NCBI GenBank assembly: GCA_029718625.1
Contig: CM056383.1
Location: forward strand, 15,661,897 to 15,725,896
Direction of reading: 5' to 3'
Origin: Synaphobranchus kaupii
Lineage: Eukaryota; Chordata; Actinopteri; Anguilliformes; Synaphobranchidae
DNA: 64,000 nucleotides
Shown: positions 36,017 through 47,120 of the stretch, one piece after another
Position numbering within the stretch: the stretch's first letter is position 1
How the letters are laid out: every line of letters starts with the position of its first letter
Notes under the pieces: model-generated
Told to the model about the DNA's origin: nothing
Databases searched by the model: none
The model's input: only the letters and a program-made list of their open reading frames with translations
Made by a program: the position numbers and the translations under genes

Positions 36017-36113
36017 TACACTTGGGCAACGTACATGACCTGAATTGTTTCAATAACATTTCCAGCTGTATAAATGTAATGTATAAAAAAGGTAATCTGT
36101 GTATATTGCTCTA
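36012..36113 (+). repeat. Second, partial SINE 3' half in tandem
   Basis: CTTGGGCAACGTACATGACC, TGAATTGTTTCAATAACATT and CCAGCTGTATAAATG repeat the body of the preceding SINE with divergence, directly after its tail. It ends around TGTGTATATTGCTC. It lacks the tRNA-like head, so it is a partial duplication or a 5'-truncated insertion. Confidence 0.65.
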
Positions 36114-36297
36114 AAACATAGTGGACTCCTGGTCAATGTTTTTCTTGGCCAACCACATTTTTTTGGAGCGGGTCCACCCATGGATGCTCTCAGTGTGTCC
36201 CAGCACATAACTGAGATAATTTTATGTTAATCAGCATCTTGCCAAATCTTGGAAAGTTTGGTTTTTAGATGTTCTTCTTCATACTTACGTTTTTATT

Positions 36298-36484
36298 TTT
36301 TAATTTAGTAGATACTCTTCTCCATACAGACTTTTACATTTTTACATAAAGTCCATTTGTAGAGCTGGATATTTTACTGAAGAAGATCAGGTTAAGTGCC
36401 TTGCTCAAGGGTACAACGGCAGCTGGGAATTGAACTCACAACCTTTGAGTTACAAGCCCAGTTCCATAACCATTATACTATAAT
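36298..36484 (-). repeat. tRNA-derived SINE, minus strand
   Basis: The minus strand reads TATAGTATAATGGTTATGGA, GTGAGTTCAATTCCCAG (B box), CGTTGTACCCTTGAGCAAGG, CACTTAACCTGATC and ATATCCAGCTCTACAAATGG, with a degraded tail (GAGAAGAGTATCTACTAAAT). It is the same family as the copy at 35791, in opposite orientation, so the pair could fold together. Confidence 0.75.
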
Positions 36485-38261
36485 TAGCTGACATGCACAT
36501 CTCACAAAGTCAGGTCATTTGTATTTGAGAACACAAGGCATTGCAGAGAAACAGATGAGCACTTTGCAGAAATTGCAGAATATGAAACACGTGGCTTTTA
36601 TCTCTTTCTACAATTTATATCCCCAGTGTGTTGGTGGCACAGATTGTGCACTGTTATCAAATTGTTTAAATGTGTCTTTTCCAATCAGGACTTATTGCCT
36701 CCCTTTGTCCCCAAGAGGTTTACACTGTACTGTTCTGAAAAGGTTGACATTGAATGGAATACTTCCAGGCCCTGTAATAGGCCGTTGGCTTCACTACAGG
36801 ACGAGACACTGCCGTTGTACTCTCGTACAAAGAACTTTCATAAACGGACAATATGTAAACCAGGTCTTAGCTATGAGTATAACAGTAGTGTCTCACAGAG
36901 GTTGAACCACAGCCCTGGATGAACCCCAGTCCACTAGCAGCTACGTACACCACACTGCACACTTTTTTCCCCCTCATCTGCTGGATTTTTAGGTATTCAG
37001 ACTCGCTCTTGCCTGATATTTCCTATTTCCTGTTTTTGTAAACTGTTTGCGTGACAGTGTCTCTGTAAAAATCACTATACAGATATTGAATTGATATTGT
37101 TAGATTACTTTCTTCCTAATTACTATGTTTGCCAGAAGATCTATGGCAAAATCAACCAAATCAAAGTAATCAGTGAGTGGCCAGTTTATTCATGGTAATT
37201 TGTCCTGGAGTACTGTACAGTACAGTCAACTCTTTTCTGAACCAAATGAACACAAATCAGACTCTGGATGACTGTAAATGCTGGATAGTCGTTTCACATC
37301 ACTAAGCGACATTCGCAAACCCAGTGCTTTTCAATACCATTGAACACAAACGCATGTTAGAGTGCACAGGAATTATCGTGGAGAGTAGCCTTGTGTTTTG
37401 GGATGAACAGAAACCCCTGACTGAGTGTGCTGAGGCACTGAGATGTACTCACAGCGGAACCTCCAGCTCCATTCCATCAGAGATCGTCTCCGTTATCCCC
37501 CGAGGGTTCTCTACGACAACGCGAAGATCAGCTTCGATCTTTTACCGGCCTCTGAAATAAACCGCTCCCCCCACCAACACCTCGGGTGGTACTTGGCTGA
37601 GTGACAAGAACTATTAAAATAATTGTTTTTGTGGTCAGGAAATGGTCTTGTTCAGTGATTAATTGAAATGGACTATTATACTGTAGATGTCCTCAGAGTT
37701 TGTTTGTGTTAGGATTGAAAGCAATTCTTTATCTTTGGCCACAATATGTTTCACCCATGTATAATTAAGCATGTACATAATAATTATTGAATTCTTTAGA
37801 TAAAGAATAAGTGTGACTTCCTCCAATGGCCAACAAACAGGTAAATGATGTTAATGATGTAAAGTCCAATTAAAATGACATGCTAATTCACGGAGGAGAA
37901 ATTGCTGCTTGCACAATACATTTGGGCTGGAAGTTCTTGTGATTTCAATACAGTCAACAATTATGCCTCTCTCTGCTTTCCTGACAGATCATAGGAAAGT
38001 AGGATATGTCTCTGTCAGTGACACTGCTCACACCCCTTTGAGTAATGTCTCCCCTGCCATGCAGAATCTTATCCAGATAATAACAGCTTTTCACCCATGA
38101 GTGATAGTGGGGGTCCATTTGTCCTTCAGCTAAATCTAAATAAATTACCAGTCCATGGCAGGCGTGTCTGCAGAAAACAAACACAGATAGACTGCATGCT
38201 GCTGATAGGGCATTTTTTGTAAACTGAGAGGTTGCATTGGAGTCCTTTTGTTAATCTGATA
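36485..38261. other. Non-coding stretch, no gene recognised
   Basis: A 128-codon frame at 36519-36905 and shorter ones show no family resemblance. Nothing else stands out. Confidence 0.45.
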
Positions 38262-38430
38262 CAGGGTGACTTACATGACTCTTATTTTAGATTTTATCCA
38301 TTTGTAGAGCTTTTTTTTTTTTTCTGTTGAAATTCAGGCCAAGAATCTTGCTTGAATGCACAACAGCAGAGCCCATCCTGGATTCAAACCCGCAATTCTT
38401 TTAGTCTAGTTCCAGAACCGCAATGCCTGA
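38262..38430 (-). repeat. tRNA-derived SINE, minus strand
   Basis: The minus strand contains GCGGGTTTGAATCCAGG, a near-consensus pol III B box (38391-38375), then CTGTTGTGCATTCAAGCAAG and CCTGAATTTCAACAG, an A run, AGCTCTACAAATGGAT, and a decayed tail (ATGTAAGTCACCCTGTATCA). Too degraded to be active. Confidence 0.65.
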
Positions 38431-39044
38431 CAGACACATAAATGGCATTTATTTAGAGTTTATTTTTGTTTATCCTGTATTTAACCAGGAAAACCACAAT
38501 GAGATGAAAATGTCATTTGCAAGGGTGATCTGACATAAAATACAAAGTTGCAAAGATGGTCAACGATTTCCTTGAGTCCAACATTGTGCCTGGAATCAGT
38601 GTGCAATCAAGATGGCCTACAAACAAAGGGCATGGAAGAGAGCTGAATGTATTGCTTTGATGAAGAAATTACCAGAGAGGCCTAGTGGCGCCACTTACAA
38701 ACACAGCTGGTCTCACTGGCAAATGGATGGGCTTTCTGTAACTACTGCAGGGAGGGGAAAACACCATGACAGGACATGGACCAGCAACATCCAGTGATTT
38801 CCAACACATCACCTGATTGACATGCAAGGTCTTATCAGATGGATGTCTCCGGTGGAGCAAAAATCAACCTGTAAAACCTTGGGGGTGTGGTTTCAAATCA
38901 GCTGGGTCGGGTTCTTGCTCCCCTACTGGGCGAGTTTCTTGTGCCCCTCCTCTGGTTGTGTCTCTGTTAATTAGGGCAGCAGATTCAGGTGTGGATCATT
39001 GGAAGGAGCATAAATGCCGTGCTGAACGTCTACTCTGACTCCCT
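38431..39044. other. Non-coding flank of the MITE
   Basis: No gene recognised. The sequence 38870-39044 and its continuation after 39713 may be one older repeat split by the insertion; neither half is a family I can name. Confidence 0.4.
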
Positions 39045-39713
39045 GGCTGTGTCCGAAATCGCTCCCTATTCACTATATAGTGCACTATTTAGGGTATCAG
39101 CCATTTTGTAGGGTGTCTGAATTCATAATATCAAATTTGACACCCTAAATAGTTTACTCAATATCCCCCACAATGCACCACAAAATGTAGGGTACAAACG
39201 ATGTACACTACATCACCGGAGACATTTTTTTGTCAAGATGGCGATGGCTGAGCCTGCGCTGGTCTACAACTGTAAATATAAATGTAAGTTTCATCTTGTA
39301 TGTTAAATCAGTTTAGTCGGCTTCATAACCCAAATATAAATAAACGGTGGTAGATTAAATATATTACAAAGTGTTAACAATTTTTTTAATTTAACAATTA
39401 TTACTATGTTTAATGGAAAATGCAACTTAATTAGCTAGCTACCTAGTTAACGAACTTACCTATCTACCTACAACGAGACAACAAAACCCTTGTACAAAAT
39501 AAAAAAAAGTACACTTTTTTACCGTTTCTTGCATGCTTTCTCACCAAGCCGGTGACTGCTGTCACGTAAGCGTCCCGCGTTGCTAAGTAACCTGCTCAGA
39601 AACAGTAGTATTTCTACTCCTTTCACCAGTGAATCCCTATCTAGTGCTCTATGTAGATTTCCCTTGTAGTGGATAGGGAGGGAGTGAATGAGTGAGCCAT
39701 TCCAAACACAGCC
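39045..39713. mobile_element. DNA-transposon-like element (GGCTGTGTCCGAAAT ends)
   Basis: The left end GGCTGTGTCCGAAATCGCTC (39045) corresponds in inverted orientation to the right end GAGCCATTCCAAACACAGCC (ending 39713). Subterminal segments pair too: CTCCCTATTCACTATATAGT on the left, and GTAGTGGATAGGGAGGGAGT on the right. The phrase 'CCTATTCACTATATAGTGCA' is familiar from a common teleost non-autonomous element. The three bases outside each end are CCT, which may be the target duplication. Inside is a short exon-like ATG segment at 39238-39283. Confidence 0.65.
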
Positions 39714-41034
39714 CCTTTCTCTTCAACCCTGGCCATGCAGGTCTGGCAAAGCAGCTGCTGGGTTGTTTTTGGCTTTCTCTTTGTTTATAACTTTGTTACT
39801 TTATGTTTATTTGGTGTTGGGTTCCAGGCTAGAAGCCTGCTTTTTGTGTTTTGTTATCTTTGTTTATGTTGCCATCGGTGAGGTGAGGAGGAGTCTGGGT
39901 CCGACTTCCTATTGCAGGGGGGTCCACACCTTAATTTTGACCAGCCTGTTTTCTCTTCTCTATTCTTTTGATTTTAAACCATTTTTACTCTGGCCAAATT
40001 GTCACTGCCTGCAGGCCTATCTGCGCCTTTCTGGATTTTGGTGTTTTTTTTGTTGTGGTGCAGTGGCTGTGGGGGTTAGGCTCTGCCATAAAACAAAAAA
40101 ATTCACTGGCAACCGGCCATGAAACGGGCACACTGAGGACCCACAGTTCGGTGATTGGTGAAGATTCTGCAGTGGCCAACTAATGGCAGAAGGGTGCAGG
40201 GGGCAGGATGCCACGGCAGTTGCTAGGCCTGTTCATCCCTTGGACAGCTATCAGAAGTGGGCAAAGCTGTGGGCAGATGGCTATAGATGGACCGGCCCAA
40301 TGCTCTGACATTGGGCCAACATGGGGGGGTGCAGCACACGAAAGGGTGGGAGGTGGTGAGAAAGATGTCATGCAGTTAAAAATGTGCATAACTGAAGATG
40401 TGACCTTTACACTGCTGCTTTTTAAAAAATAGAAATTCTTTCCTTCCCACCTTCCATAAGGTTCTATTCAATATGGAACCAGTTATTACAGATTCCAGGC
40501 AGCCCTGTTGTGACATCTTGGCTGTCGTCTTTATAGGACATGCCGTTATATTAGTTTTAATAAGAACAGTAAAGGTCTACCCGATACTCCATATCACCCA
40601 ACTACATCCACTCATGTTTATAGTAATGTAGACCCTTGTCCTATAAAGATGTCTTCTCATGCAATTACAATCACATGCTGTGCCTTGATGTTTCCATCAT
40701 GTTTATTATGGCTGTATTTCCTGTGCACCAGAATGTCATATTGTACTGTACATATGATTTCCTCTGCATGCGATTATCTCATTCAGTTGTTTAAACTATG
40801 GAAAGACTAATGTCCCTGGTACACATTTAAGTTATATTTTAGAACAAAGTTGATAGAATCAAGGCCTGTGTATCATGTTTTATTAAAAATACTCTTTTAT
40901 TATTTCTCATATTGAACAGCCTGTCTTGGAGCACGCAGTTGAAGCAAATGATGGTACCACTACTTTTAATTGAAGAAGAATGTGACAGTATGACTCTCCA
41001 GGTGCATAAGTAGGTCACCAATGTGTCTTACAAC
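39714..41034. other. Non-coding stretch; a perfect 9-bp hairpin at 40294-40317
   Basis: No gene recognised. The 144-codon frame at 39688-40122 begins inside the MITE end and is not credible. GGCCCAATG-CTCTGA-CATTGGGCC at 40294-40317 is a perfect 9-bp stem with a 6-base loop and no other support for an RNA gene. Confidence 0.45.
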
Positions 41035-41271
41035 ACTCTCAGAAAAAAAGGTATGAAAAGTGCCTAAAAAGGTACAAATGCTTGTCACTGGGGTGGTACC
41101 CTACAGTTACATAAAATTGTATCCCTAGCCAGCAATGCACAATTCATTTGTACCTTTTTTGCTTGTAAAAGATACTTAGTACCCAAATAAAACATGATTG
41201 GACTTACATTTGGTAAATTTGTTCCTTAAAAAACAAAAAAGCACCTCCACTGTACCTTTATTTCTGAGAGT
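41035..41271. mobile_element. MITE with ACTCTCAGAAA...TTTCTGAGAGT ends
   Basis: The left end ACTCTCAGAAAAAAAGGTA (41035-41053) and right end TACCTTTATTTCTGAGAGT (41253-41271) are inverted repeats with one mismatch. The inside has CACTGGGGTGGTACCCT, familiar from a widespread fish MITE. About 17 bp beyond the right end, CACTCTCAGAAATAAA (41289-41304) looks like the start of a second, truncated copy. No target duplication was resolved. Confidence 0.7.
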
Positions 41272-41371
41272 ATAATGTGATTTATTTCACTCTCAGAAAT
41301 AAATATATTATCATTAAATGATAATAATAATCTGCATGCCTGTTTCAGCACCACAATTTTGAACCAAACTC

Positions 41372-42192
41372 TGTGTAACCATGCCTTAAATGAGTATTTG
41401 TGAGAGAGGGTCTGTAACCATGCCTTAAATGAGTATTTGTGAGAGAGGGTCTGTAACCATGCCTTAAATGAGTATTTGTGAGAGAGGGTCTGTAACCATG
41501 CCTTAAATGAGTATTTGTGAGAGAGGGTCTGTAACCATGCCTTAAATTAGTATTTGTGTGAGAGGGTCTGTAACCATGCCTTAAATGAGTATTTGTGAGA
41601 GAGGGTCTGTAACCATGCCTTAAATGAGTATTTGTGAGAGAGGGTCTGTAACCATGCCTTAAATGAGTATTTGTGAGAGAGGGTCTGTAACCATGCCTTA
41701 AATGAGTATTTGTGAGAGAGGGTCTGTAACCATGCCTTAAATGAGTATTTGTGAGAGAGGGTCTGTAACCATGCCTTAAATGAGTATTTGTGAGAGAGGG
41801 TCTGTAACCATGCCTTAAATGAGTATTTGTGAGAGAGGGTCTGTAACCATGCCTTAAATGAGTATTTGTGAGAGAGGGTCTGTAACCATGCCTTAAATGA
41901 GTATTTGTGAGAGAGGGTCTGTAACCATGCCTTAAATGAGTATTTGTGAGAGAGGGTCTGTAACCATGCCTTAAATGAGTATTTGTGAGAGAGGGTCTGT
42001 AACCATGCCTTAAATGAGTATTTGTGAGAGAGGGTCTGTAACCATGCCTTAAATGAGTATTTGTGAGAGAGGGTCTGTAACCATGCCTTAAATGAGTATT
42101 TGTGAGAGAGGGTCTGTAACCATGCCTTAAATGAGTATTTGTGAGAGAGGGTCTGTAACCATGCCTTAAATGAGTATTTGTGAGAGAGGGTT
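41372..42192 (-). repeat. 39-bp minisatellite, 21 units, open in one minus-strand frame
   Basis: The unit contains GTAACCATGCCTTAAATGAG and TATTTGTGAGAGAGGGTCT. GTAACC recurs every 39 bp from 41375 to 42155, which gives 21 units, nearly identical. One unit (near 41531-41570) has substitutions (AAATTAG and GTGTGAG). Because 39 is 13 codons, a minus-strand frame from 42280 to 41345 stays open for 311 residues as a 13-residue repeat (PSLTNTHLRHGYR). I see no signal peptide, splice context or known domain in the 29-residue leader, so I treat the frame as a by-product. Confidence 0.95.
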
Positions 42193-44585
42193 GTTTAAGA
42201 TGGGGTTCACATAGCCATGTTCTCCAGCTGCCTGTAGGCCTGGTCACTCCAAAGCTGCCATAAATGAAAACCTCAGACATGTTCTCCAGTGTGAGCCATT
42301 TCGCAATTTAAGTTTAATCACATGGACTTGAGCTCTCTTTAAAAACAGCCATTGTTTCAATTTCCAAACCATCACAATACAAAGCTGTCCCACACGCTGG
42401 AGGATTTAGCTGTAGCTTTGGCAGGCCCCATTCATCCAGATGCACGTCATCTGGAAACCCCCGCGCTGCCACTCGGAGGCAGTTTCGTCCTGACCGAGGC
42501 GGCCGTTCCTCATCGTCAGACAGGTTTCGTCAAACTGCTTATCCTGAATTGGGAAAAGGCAGCAGTATAGCTGCATTTGTTCACATGTTTCTTTTGTGTA
42601 CTTCCAGACATGGACACTGTCCAGGGTTCACTGTTGGTTCAAGGTGTTATCTGCAGTTTACTGAGGGATTGAATCTTAAATGATCTTACGTAACGTGATT
42701 GTTAGATATCGGGATGAATAAATCACATTTGCAAAATCGCTATTTTGGCAACAGAGGGCTCGTGGAAAGAATCTGAAACTTATCACTAAATGCATTAAAA
42801 TGAGATAAGGTTGAAGTCCAAGCACTACAAATGGAAGAAACAAATCACTGTGACTGTAATATTTTTGTTCAGTAATGGTTATGACTGAGGCAGGTTCACC
42901 CGGCATGGCAGAGATGCAGTCTGTTGCACATGCCTGAGCATGACTGAGAATAGCAGTGAAAGTTTAAGCTTTATATCAGGAGAGCTCACTTTATCAAGAA
43001 CACCCAGATGCCACCTTGAGTCCTCCAACTTTGCCACTCCCGATCACAGTGCAGTTTTTTAATGTTTAACAGCCTTCTCAAATTCCAGCATAACTGATTC
43101 TCACAGTATAACTGTGATGCCCCTTGACAATAGTGGTGGTGCACCTGCTGAATCAGAGCGTCTGTGCTGTGTGAAGACGACCTTGACTCCAGGCATAATT
43201 TTCCCAGGCAAATGTACCATCAGACCTGCCCTCAAGTTTTGAGTTAGGCAATTGCTAGTGATTTTCCATGCCCCCATAAAATAACATGCACCCTAATAGT
43301 TACCACCCTATTTTCTTTTCCTCTATGCAAATAATTACCTTAAAATGTACTTCAGGAAACAAACTAGCGCCGCCTACAGGCCATTTTCAGGTGATTGCAG
43401 GTAATTGAAGTCAAGAGGTAGCGGGGTCACTCCCCGTGAAGGACATGTGACCAGGAAGACGTGGATTTTTAAATGAAACACACTGCAGCTGACTTTGAGT
43501 TCTACTGTTTACTAAGAAGAGGACAGTGAAACCCATTCTGTTGTTCGATGTAATTTGTCATTCTTTGAATAACAACGTCCTTCACAATTTCAGCTTGTCA
43601 GTTGTCAAAAGTGACAACGTTGTGATGTTTCTGTAATTACATCTAATGTAGATGAAAAATACGCGGGTAAATCTTTCCCCTATAAATCGACGCGTGCTTG
43701 TCGGAAGCTTCACAAGAGAGTGCTTCGCAATAAAACAATTAGCGACAGCATCCGCCCGCACCCCCCCCTCCTCTCCCCTCCCTGCTTCTTCACACATCCA
43801 TCACATGCGCAGCGATTCTGGAACTATCGCACACGGCTTGCCTGTCAGCAGAGCCTCGTGGTGATATATGCTCCGGTGGAGGCGTACATTAATGGATCAC
43901 TAAGTTCCAGATGCGTGCAAATGACTGCGGGATTTTATAGCTGCTCCTGTAATTGTGGAAGACAACAAATGAAGCCAAATCAAAGTGGTGGTTAAATATA
44001 TCGCGCACAAATCACTTGTACACAGTGCACTAATCTTTTTGTATAGGTGTTCTGTTTTCTTCACCATTTTACAATGTGCTTCGGTGATACATTTCAAGGC
44101 GTGGGCTTGTACTGTAGCTGTGCTGTACCTGTCTAGTTCCTGTCTAACTGGTTTCCTCATTCGGCTCCATTAGTTCCTGTGATGTCTCTGCTGTGATGTC
44201 TTCCCCTGTTCACAAGGGTCGAAGCCAGATAATGCCGGTCGAGTGAGTGGGTGCAATGCTTTGGGGGGCGGCAGGGGTGTTTCCATGGAGAAGGGTCCTC
44301 AGAGATTGTGGGTGGCGTGTCTTCCTCGGCATCACAAGAGAATCAGTGCAAAAACCTCCTAAAACCCCAATCTTTAAATTTGCTCACGTAGGTATCTTTT
44401 TCAATATTATTGAAAAAGATATAGTTTCCCTGGTGACTGTGTAGCTGCGGGACTTATCATGAAAAACATTGGCGTTCATTTGAATTTCTTCTAAACATTT
44501 GTGGCCCATCACAAGTAAACAGTTCTGGTTTGGACTATTGAAGATACACAATTTATGAAATTCAGAGAAAATGGGAACACAGATG
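42193..44585. other. Non-coding stretch; 43590-44000 is a conserved-element candidate
   Basis: No gene recognised. The part 43590-44000 is free of repeat signatures and contains several CpGs, TAATTACA and CATTAATGG homeodomain-like cores, and a TTGTCA-AAAG-TGACAA dyad at about 43602-43617. That profile would suit an enhancer, but only alignment can show it. Confidence 0.4.
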
Positions 44586-44777
44586 TTGGGTGGTAGTGTA
44601 GCATAATTGTTTGTGAACTGGGCTGCCAATACAGAAGTTGTATGTTTGATTCCCAGATGGAGAACGGTATTCAACCTGATTGCTTCAGTAAATATCCAGC
44701 TGTATAACTGGATTCTATGCAACAGAATAGAAACTGTGTTAGTCACTCTGGACAATAGTAATTGCTAAATGTAAACA
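44586..44777 (+). repeat. tRNA-derived SINE, diverged
   Basis: TTGGGTGGTAGTGTAGCATA, GTTTGATTCCCAG (B-box region), CAACCTGATTGCTTCAGTAA, ATATCCAGCTGTATAACTGG and the tail GTTAGTCACTCTGGACAATA with GCTAAATG follow the same order as the copy at 35791. The GGATA loop is altered to GGACA. Confidence 0.75.
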
Positions 44778-44875
44778 TCACAATGAATTTGTCTAGAGTA
44801 ATTTACAGGATATTTTTTTACTTAGACATCTGCTAATGCATGTTTAGGAAATGTTGTTTCATATGTATACTTTCT

Positions 44876-44945
44876 TGCATTTACACATGGGCATACAGCA
44901 GACTCTCTTATCCAGAGCGGCTTACGTAACTGCATACAAAAAGGT
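44876..44945 (-). repeat. SINE/LINE tail fragment, UnaL2-type hairpin
   Basis: The minus strand reads GTAAGCCGCTCTGGATAAGA, then GAGTCTGCTGTATGCC. Only the 3' tail is visible, including CTCTGGATAAGAG; upstream sequence is not SINE-like, so it could be the end of a LINE copy instead. Confidence 0.6.
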
Positions 44946-46289
44946 TTAGGCAATGAAGAGCTGACACCAAGTCATTAGGCTCACAGCCGGTAGTGGCTGT
45001 AAATACTTTGACACGTGCGGTAAAACTATCAGGAATTTTGTCAATTCTTGCCTTCTCATTAATATATCATGAAAATATCAAGCAATTCTGCCTGTTTAAT
45101 TACTAAAAGGATCATATTGCACCTAAACAGCTAGATGTTTTCAGCTACATCTCTTGTTCACTTTTGTACTAAACTGTAAAGAAACTGAAGGAGATGGCAG
45201 GGGAAACTTCAAACATTTACACTGTGATAAGAACACTACTCCTGCCTCCACCTCCCAATCGATTTACTTCCTGTGTTTGGTCCTTGATGGAAGATGAGCT
45301 TTTCTGTCTAGCCAGAAAGCAGAGTCTCTTTTAATCAAAAGTTATTGTACCACAAAGCCACATACCTAATTCAAAACCTGTGCTGTCCTTGGGGTTTGAA
45401 ACAAAGATCCAATTTAAAACGAGGGCTACAATATCGAGTTCATGAAAATGAAACCAAAAGTAATGAAAACCATTTAAATCTTTTCTCAAGTATTTTGTAA
45501 CAGCAGTTGCGAGCTGGAGGATAAATTAAAAAAAAGATTAAATAAGAGACAGAAAATAAGGCACGCCTGTTTTAAAGCATAGGACTTTGTTTGGGGTAAG
45601 ATTCATTGTAGTGACAGTCCCTGGGAGTTATGCCTGACTTTTGCCACATCGTCCACATAATATCAGTACTGTCCTCCCACAGCTGTTAGTCATCTAGGCC
45701 GAGTCAATGTTTACTTCATCCCCCTTTCTCAGCACAACGTGATTATTACCGTAATTCTTCCTGGCACGGCTCGTGTTTTGCATGATTAAGCCTGCCATTT
45801 TAAATAATGATCCCATTTCTGTTGTGGCTGCTTAGATTGCATATAACACACTCATGTTACCTTTATGCACTTTATGTGAAAATGTTTTTGTCATATTAAC
45901 AAATGTTTAAAATTAAAACCAGTTTTGCAGTGAAACTGTTTTGCGTAGGCCTCATCCAAATTCTAGCAGTTAATGTGAAGTGAACAAAGGCACTGTAATA
46001 CATTAGACTTCATTACATTAGAATGTTGGGAGTCCCCTGAGAGTCTCGAGGAGAGTTTGTTGAGGCCAATAGAGAAGCCTGAGGATGTGTGACTCAGCAT
46101 TGTGTGCATGTTGATGTGACCCAATGCCTTCTGGGAAGGAAGGTAGGGCATTCTTTTCAGACACAGGAGAGAGGGAAACATCTTCAAAGTGCATACAAGC
46201 AGAATCTTAAATGTAAGGCTTTCTGACTGGATACTGATGTTTGACTTCAAATTCAGCAACACCAAGAAAATGGAAGCTATGCATCAGTC
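44946..46289. other. Non-coding stretch, nothing recognised
   Basis: A/T-rich with no exon-like frame and no recognised repeat. Confidence 0.5.
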
Positions 46290-46410
46290 TTCAATCAATC
46301 AAATTTTATTTTATATAGCACATACAACAATTGCAGCTCAGTGTGCTTCACATTAAATGAGAGAAAAAGGAAAGGAATGAAACAAAAAAACAAATAAAAA
46401 TAAAAATAAA
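46290..46410 (+). repeat. Dispersed teleost repeat (TCAATCAAATTTTATTT type)
   Basis: TCAATCAATCAAATTTTATT, TATATAGCACATACAACAAT and GTGTGCTTCACATTAAATGA are a decayed copy of a repeat common in fish, ending in an A-rich tract. A related copy is at 48880. Confidence 0.5.
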
Positions 46411-46929
46411 GACTAAAAGCAGAGCAACTCTGGTTTTTGTCATCTGAATAAAGATATTTGGGAGAAGGGAATTATAATATCAATATGTACCAGGTTGACA
46501 ATGTCAGTGAGGGATATTATCAATCAATATATCACTATTCTGAGCTCCCTTAGAGCAAACTGCTTTCTCTGAGATCAAGGGTCATGAATGAACCTATCGC
46601 AACAGTGAGCACAGCTACCATTACCAGGTGATTGGAGAACAAAGCTCCTGGCTGCTTCATGACCTGTAGGTCATTCCCATTCCTGAGTGACCTCTGATGA
46701 GGTCATATGTAGTACTGGCTGTCCCTTTTTATAGAATCTTCTATTGAGTGAATCTCTCTGGGGCCTAATCTTCAAGGAAACAGGGCTATAAAGCAGGTGA
46801 TGCACTTCCTTCATCCAAAGAATCAAAAGACTACAAAGAAACAAAAGGATCAGAAGTATGAAAAATGGCGGTTTTGTGTAGTGGAAAGAAATAGATTTAC
46901 TTAAAGGTGGCTTTTTTTTTTCTTGTATG
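46411..46929. other. Non-coding spacer
   Basis: No gene or repeat recognised. Confidence 0.45.
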
Positions 46930-47120
46930 CTTGGTAGTAAATTGCTTCAGTAATTGCCCAACTGTAAATTAATTGATTCATTCTTTAGTTATGTCAGTAG
47001 GAACATGGAATGTGTGTTCCTGGAACAACAAACCTCCTATACCTTTATAAGGTGTAGAAAATATGAAGTGTTATGTAAGTCACTGGATAAGAGTGCCTGC
47101 TAAATGCCTAAAATGTAATT
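46930..47120 (+). repeat. SINE remnant, tail preserved
   Basis: AAATTGCTTCAGTAATTGCC and CAACTGTAAATTAATTGATT, an inserted segment, then GTTATGTAAGTCACTGGATA, AGAGTGCCTGCTAAATGCC and TAAAATGTAATTTAA. The tail hairpin has lost two bases (CACTGGATAAGAG). The head is not visible. Confidence 0.6.

Noticed and set aside
36519..36905. 128-codon plus-strand frame
   Set aside because: No similarity to a known protein and no splice or promoter context.
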